Shown piece after piece: positions 22,904 through 26,889 of a DNA stretch of 26,889 bases (position 1 is its first letter; the number at the start of each line of letters is the position of its first letter). Origin of the DNA: an uncultured Rubrivivax sp. (GTDB lineage Bacteria > Pseudomonadota > Gammaproteobacteria > Burkholderiales > Burkholderiaceae_C). A model generated the notes under the pieces. That model made no database searches and was not told where the DNA came from. It was given only the letters and a program-made list of their open reading frames with translations. A program made the translations under genes and the position numbers. Where the stretch lies: assembly GCA_937975735.1 (NCBI GenBank), contig CALJUI010000373.1, positions 1 through 26,889 of the forward strand. The letters run 5' to 3'.

Positions 22904-25900
22904 ATGATCAGGCCAGCGCACCGCCCGCTGTTCGAGACGCTGGAGGACCGGATCCTCCATTCGGCCGATCTCGCGCCGCTGGCCGGTCTGGCAGCCGATG
23001 CCACGCAGCTGCTGCTGCACGCGCCAGCGAGCGAGAACACCGCGCGCAGCGAGATCGTCTTCGTCGACGCCGCGCTGCCCGACGCCGAGACCTTGCTGGC
23101 CGACCTGCGCGCCCAGCGCGATGGCGGCCGACCGATCGAGATCGTGATCATCGACGCCGGCGAGGACGGGCTGTCGGTGATCGGCCGGACCCTTGCCGGG
23201 CGCAGCGACATCGGCGCCGTGCACGTGCTCAGCCATGGCAGCGACGGCATGCTGCAGCTCGGCGGCGTCCGGTTGGACGCGGCGACGCTGCTGCAGCGTG
23301 CCGGCGAGATCGCGGCCTGGGCCGACGCGCTGACCGACGACGCCGACCTGCTGCTGTACGGCTGCGACCTCGCGCAGACCGCGCTCGGCCGCGACCTGAT
23401 CCGGGACCTGGCCCAGCTCACCGGCGCCGACGTCGCTGCCAGCGCCGACCGCACCGGTGCCGCCGCGCTCGGCGCCAACTGGACGCTGGAAGTCCACTAC
23501 GGTCGCATCGAAGCCGCGCTCGCGCCCAGCGCCTGGGCGCAGACGCGCTGGCAGGGCGTGCTCGCGACCTACACCGTGACGACGACGACCGACGTCGTCG
23601 GCGCGAGCCTGCTGCCGGGCTCGCTGCGCTGGGCGATCAGCCAGGCCAACGCCAACGCCGGCACCGACACGATCGTGTTCGCGGTCGACGGCACCTTCAA
23701 CATGACTGCGCTCAGCTCGGGCGGCGACGACAACCTGACCGGCGACTTCGACATCACCGACAGCGTCAACATCGTCGGCAACGGCACCGGCAAGACGGTC
23801 ATCAACGGCAACGGCCTGGACCGCGTGTTCGACCTGCGCAGCGGCGCGATCTCGATCAGCGGCCTGACGATCCAGGGCGGCCGCTCGAGCGAGGGCGCCG
23901 GCGTGCGCATCCAGTCGAGCGCCACGGTGACGCTGAGCGACGTGGTCATCCAGGACAACGTCGCCAGCGGCAGCAGCGCGCGCGGCGGCGGCATTCACAC
24001 GAAGGGCAGCCTGACGCTGCTGAACTCGATCGTTCAGCGCAACGGCGACATGCTGGTCGGCACCAAGACCGATGGCGGCGGCATCTACGTCGACGGCAGC
24101 GCGACGCTGGTCGCGCGCCAGACCGAGATCCGCGACAACGTCGCCTACGATAAGGACGGCGGCGGCATCTATGCACGCGGCTCGTCGCTGTCGCTGGAGG
24201 GCGTCACGCTGGCGGGCAACCACGCCAAGCGCGGCGGCGGCCTGTTCGCCGACGACAACGGCGGCGACTACCTGCTGACGAACGTCACGGTCAGCGGCAA
24301 CAGCGCCGCCGACGAGGGCGGCGGCCTCTGGGCCGACCGGCGCGTGATCCTCGACCACGTCACGGTGGCGTCGAACGCGGCGCCGACCGGCGGCGGCGTC
24401 TACGACACCGGCAGCCTGCTCTTCGCCAATGTGCGCACCGCGAACTCGATCTTCGCGCTGAACAGCGGCGGCAATGCCAACAACGGCCTGTGGTCGTACG
24501 GCTACAACCTCAGCGACAGCTGGAACGCCGGCCTGTACGGTTTCGGCGACAAGAACAACGTCGCCGCCGGCCTGTCGGTGCTGGCCAACAACGGCGGCCT
24601 CACGCGCACGCACGCGATCGGCGCGACCAGCCTCGCACGCGATGCCGCCAACCCCGTCACCGCGCTCAGCGCCGACCAGCGCGGCATGGCGTACATCGGC
24701 GGCCGCGCCGACATCGGCGCCTACGAATACAACCCGTCCGGCTTCGCGCCGACGCTGACGCCGGTCGCCAACCAGACCATCGACGAAGACACGCCGATGG
24801 CGCCCGTCGCCTTCACCGTCGGCGACTTCGAGACGGCGCCCGGCAGCCTCGTCGTCACCGCGACCTCCAGCAACACCGCGCTGGTGCCCGACGCCAACAT
24901 CGTCGTCGGCGGCAGCGGCGCGAGCCGCACGATCAGCCTGACGCCGGCCCTCAACGCCAACAGCACGGCCGACGGCGGCCCGACGACGATCACGATCTCG
25001 GTCAGCGACGGCGGCAACGTCACGACGACGACCTTCACGGTGACGGTCGACGCGATCAACGACCCGCCGGCGTGGGTCCTGCCGCCGGCACAGACGATCG
25101 ACGAGGACACGACGCTCGTGCTGTCGGGCGCCGACGCGCCGCGCGTGACCGACGTCGACGCCGGCGCGAGCCCGGTCCAGCTCACGCTCACCGCGACCGC
25201 CGGCACGATCAGCCTGAGCCAGGTCAGCGGGCTGTCCTTCGTGGTCGGCACCGGCACCGACAACACGACGATGACCTTCACCGGCACGCTGGCGGCGGTC
25301 AACGCGGCGCTCGACGGACTGCGCTACGCGCCGGCCGGCGGCTACTCGGGCCCGGCGCAGATCCAGTTCCTCGCCAACGATCTCGGCAACAGCGGCAGCG
25401 GCGGCGCCAAGATCGCCAACGGCCAGGTCGACGTCACCGTCGGCGCCGTCAACGATCCGCCGACGCTCGACCTGCCGGGCACGCAGGCGACGCCGCAGCC
25501 GACGCCGCTGGTGCTGTCGGCGGCCAACGGCAATCCGATCACGGTCGCCGACGTCGATGCCGGCGCGGCCAGCCTGCGCGTCACGCTGCTGGCGACGAAC
25601 GGCCTGCTCACGCTCGGCCAGACCACCGGCCTGACCTTCCTCGTCGGCACCGGCAGCGGCGAGGCGACGATGACCTTCCTCGGCAGCCTGGCGGCGATCA
25701 ACGCGGCGCTCGACGGCACGAGCTTTTCCGCGCTGGTCTCCGGCGTCGCGCGCATCGACGTCACCGTCGACGACCTCGGCAACACCGGCAGCGGCGGCCC
25801 TAAGCAGGCCGTCGGCGCGGTCGACATCAACGTCATCGTCGACGCGATCCCGATCGTGCTGCAGTCGCAGACCGACATCAGCTACGTGGAGAACGCGGCC

Positions 25901-26889
25901 CCGCTGGTGCTCGACCCGGGCCTGATCGTCATCGACGTCGACCATCCTACGCTGGCCTCGGCGCGCATCCGCATCGGCGCGGGCTACGCCGGCGCGCAGG
26001 ACCAGCTGCTGTTCGCGAACACCGGCGGCATGGGCAACATCAGCGGCAGCTACAGCGCCGGCGTGCTCACCCTGACCTCGGCCGGGCAGACCGCGACCGT
26101 CGCCGAGTGGCAGGCCGCGCTGCGCACCGTGAGCTACCTGAACACGAGCGACGCACCGTCGACGGCGCCGCGCACGCTGACCCTCACCGTCAACGACGGC
26201 ATCGCCGACAGCGCCGCGCGGCACTTCGGGCTGGCGGTCGTCGCCGTCAACGACGCCCCGGTGCTGACGGGCAGCAATCCGCTGGCGGCGGTCGACGAGG
26301 ACGCCACCAGCCCCGCCGGCACGCTGGTGTCGGTGCTCATCGCCGGCCACGTCGGCGACGCCGACAGCGGCGCCAAGGCCGGCATCGCGGTGACCGCGGT
26401 CGACAATGCGAACGGCGGCTGGCAGTACTCGACCGACGGCGGCTCCAGCTGGTTCGCGCTGGCCGGCGTCGGCGAGACCTCGGCGCGGCTGCTCGACGCC
26501 GCATCGCTGGTGCGCTTCGTGCCGAATCCGGACTGGAACGGCAGCGTCGCCGCCGGCCTGAGCTTCCGCGCCTGGGACCAGACCGGCGGCGGCCTCGTCG
26601 GCGCGATCGCCGACGCCAGCGCGAACGGCGGCACGACCGCCTTCAGCGCCGCGCTGGCCCAGGCCGGCATCGTCGTGAACCCGGTCAACGACGCGCCGCA
26701 GCTGATCCAGCCGCTGCTCGACCAGTCGGCGACGCAGGGCGTGGCCTTCATCCATGCGGTGCCGCCGGGGAGCTTCGGCGACATCGACGCCGGCGACGTG
26801 CTGAGCCATTCGGCGACGCTGGCCTCCGGTGCGACGCTGCCGTCCTGGCTCGCCTTCGACGCCGCGACGATGACCTTCAGCGGCACGCC
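22904..26889 (+). CDS. Giant surface protein: LEPR-XLL-like start, DUF4347, beta-helix, cadherin-like repeats (3' end outside window)
   Basis: The frame stays open for 1328 codons to the window edge. There is no normal signal peptide; residues 9-20 read LFETLEDRILHS, close to the LEPR-XLL motif of giant exported proteins. Residues about 50-223 are a DUF4347 domain with VHVLSHGSDG (His111) and LLLYGCDLA (Cys154), ending WQGVLA. Residues about 224-609 are a right-handed beta-helix of the choice-of-anchor-Q type, from SLRWAISQANANAGTDTIVF to DQRG and DIGAYEY, with many GGGI/GGGL turns. From about 614 on come cadherin/Ig-like repeats joined by NDPP or NDAP linkers. It is probably a secreted or surface-bound adhesin. 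It follows the adaptor by 34 bases, so it is likely the cargo of the cluster. Confidence 0.9.
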   Translation, partial: MIRPAHRPLFETLEDRILHSADLAPLAGLAADATQLLLHAPASENTARSEIVFVDAALPDAETLLADLRAQRDGGRPIEIVIIDAGEDGLSVIGRTLAGRSDIGAVHVLSHGSDGMLQLGGVRLDAATLLQRAGEIAAWADALTDDADLLLYGCDLAQTALGRDLIRDLAQLTGADVAASADRTGAAALGANWTLEVHYGRIEAALAPSAWAQTRWQGVLATYTVTTTTDVVGASLLPGSLRWAISQANANAGTDTIVFAVDGTFNMTALSSGGDDNLTGDFDITDSVNIVGNGTGKTVINGNGLDRVFDLRSGAISISGLTIQGGRSSEGAGVRIQSSATVTLSDVVIQDNVASGSSARGGGIHTKGSLTLLNSIVQRNGDMLVGTKTDGGGIYVDGSATLVARQTEIRDNVAYDKDGGGIYARGSSLSLEGVTLAGNHAKRGGGLFADDNGGDYLLTNVTVSGNSAADEGGGLWADRRVILDHVTVASNAAPTGGGVYDTGSLLFANVRTANSIFALNSGGNANNGLWSYGYNLSDSWNAGLYGFGDKNNVAAGLSVLANNGGLTRTHAIGATSLARDAANPVTALSADQRGMAYIGGRADIGAYEYNPSGFAPTLTPVANQTIDEDTPMAPVAFTVGDFETAPGSLVVTATSSNTALVPDANIVVGGSGASRTISLTPALNANSTADGGPTTITISVSDGGNVTTTTFTVTVDAINDPPAWVLPPAQTIDEDTTLVLSGADAPRVTDVDAGASPVQLTLTATAGTISLSQVSGLSFVVGTGTDNTTMTFTGTLAAVNAALDGLRYAPAGGYSGPAQIQFLANDLGNSGSGGAKIANGQVDVTVGAVNDPPTLDLPGTQATPQPTPLVLSAANGNPITVADVDAGAASLRVTLLATNGLLTLGQTTGLTFLVGTGSGEATMTFLGSLAAINAALDGTSFSALVSGVARIDVTVDDLGNTGSGGPKQAVGAVDINVIVDAIPIVLQSQTDISYVENAAPLVLDPGLIVIDVDHPTLASARIRIGAGYAGAQDQLLFANTGGMGNISGSYSAGVLTLTSAGQTATVAEWQAALRTVSYLNTSDAPSTAPRTLTLTVNDGIADSAARHFGLAVVAVNDAPVLTGSNPLAAVDEDATSPAGTLVSVLIAGHVGDADSGAKAGIAVTAVDNANGGWQYSTDGGSSWFALAGVGETSARLLDAASLVRFVPNPDWNGSVAAGLSFRAWDQTGGGLVGAIADASANGGTTAFSAALAQAGIVVNPVNDAPQLIQPLLDQSATQGVAFIHAVPPGSFGDIDAGDVLSHSATLASGATLPSWLAFDAATMTFSGT
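25058..25450 (+). repeat. Cadherin-like repeat unit 1 (131 residues)
   Basis: Starts at NDPPAWVL and contains TDVDAG, GLSFVVGTGT, TMTFTGTLAAVNAALDG and NDLGNSGSGG. It is directly followed by a closely similar unit. Confidence 0.8.
25451..25840 (+). repeat. Cadherin-like repeat unit 2 (130 residues)
   Basis: Starts at NDPPTLDL and contains ADVDAG, GLTFLVGTGS, TMTFLGSLAAINAALDG and DDLGNTGSGG, each in register with unit 1. The inner motifs lie about 133 codons apart. Confidence 0.8.

Noticed and set aside
22691..26809. 1372-codon open frame on the minus strand
   Set aside because: Antisense to the giant surface protein, made of Val/Asp/Arg/Gln-rich nonsense without motifs. The plus frame shows recognisable domains throughout.
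16458..26889. A standard type 1 secretion system
   Set aside because: Adaptor-like proteins are present, but no ABC transporter or TolC-like protein is in the window. It could still follow outside the window, so only the claim for this interval is rejected.

Overview
The window looks like chromosome of a high-GC betaproteobacterium of the order Burkholderiales, most like the Rubrivivax/Leptothrix/Methylibium/Ideonella group. This is judged from the gene order ompA-ubiG-gph-ssrA and glnA-ntrB-ntrC-xthA, the strong G/C third-position bias, and the protein sequences. It is a judgement from familiarity; no database search was possible.

Positions 1-16303 are mostly core genes. First come the end of an OmpA-family protein with a clear terminator, ubiG overlapping gph, and a complete one-piece tmRNA gene (tag AANDNSYALAA). 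Next are a 2OG-Fe(II)-oxygenase-like protein, a CrcB/Fluc fluoride channel and a membrane diguanylate cyclase. An AIM24-family protein is followed by a tightly packed set: an exported beta-propeller, an EI24 membrane protein and a CinA/MoCF-domain protein. The nitrogen-control block follows: glnA, a small exported protein, ntrB and ntrC. glnA has a readable sigma-54 promoter with two good NtrC sites 33 bp apart. After that come xthA, a small coiled-coil protein, and an overlapping folA-chrA pair.

Positions 16458-26889 hold the unusual part. Five genes on the + strand are nearly contiguous: (1) a GAF domain fused to a membrane-anchored HlyD-type adaptor; (2) a PqqD-like / M50 metalloprotease-like / HlyD-like fusion with HELGH and NPxxxxDG zinc motifs; (3) a 655-residue SecA paralogue that keeps both nucleotide-binding folds but lacks the C-terminal region of SecA, including the two-helix finger and the SEC-C zinc motif, and carries a hydrophobic segment instead; (4) a periplasmic RND/HlyD-type adaptor; (5) a giant surface protein, cut by the window edge. 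The giant protein starts with a LEPR-XLL-like motif instead of a normal signal peptide, then has a DUF4347 domain, a beta-helix of the choice-of-anchor-Q type and cadherin-like repeats.

My reading is that this cluster may be a dedicated export and processing machine for the giant protein, with the reduced SecA as energy source, the two adaptor proteins and the M50 fusion spanning the envelope, and GAF sensing regulating it. The gene content and motifs are seen in the sequence; the joint function is inference. No ABC transporter or TolC-type outer membrane channel lies inside the window, but the cluster runs off its end.
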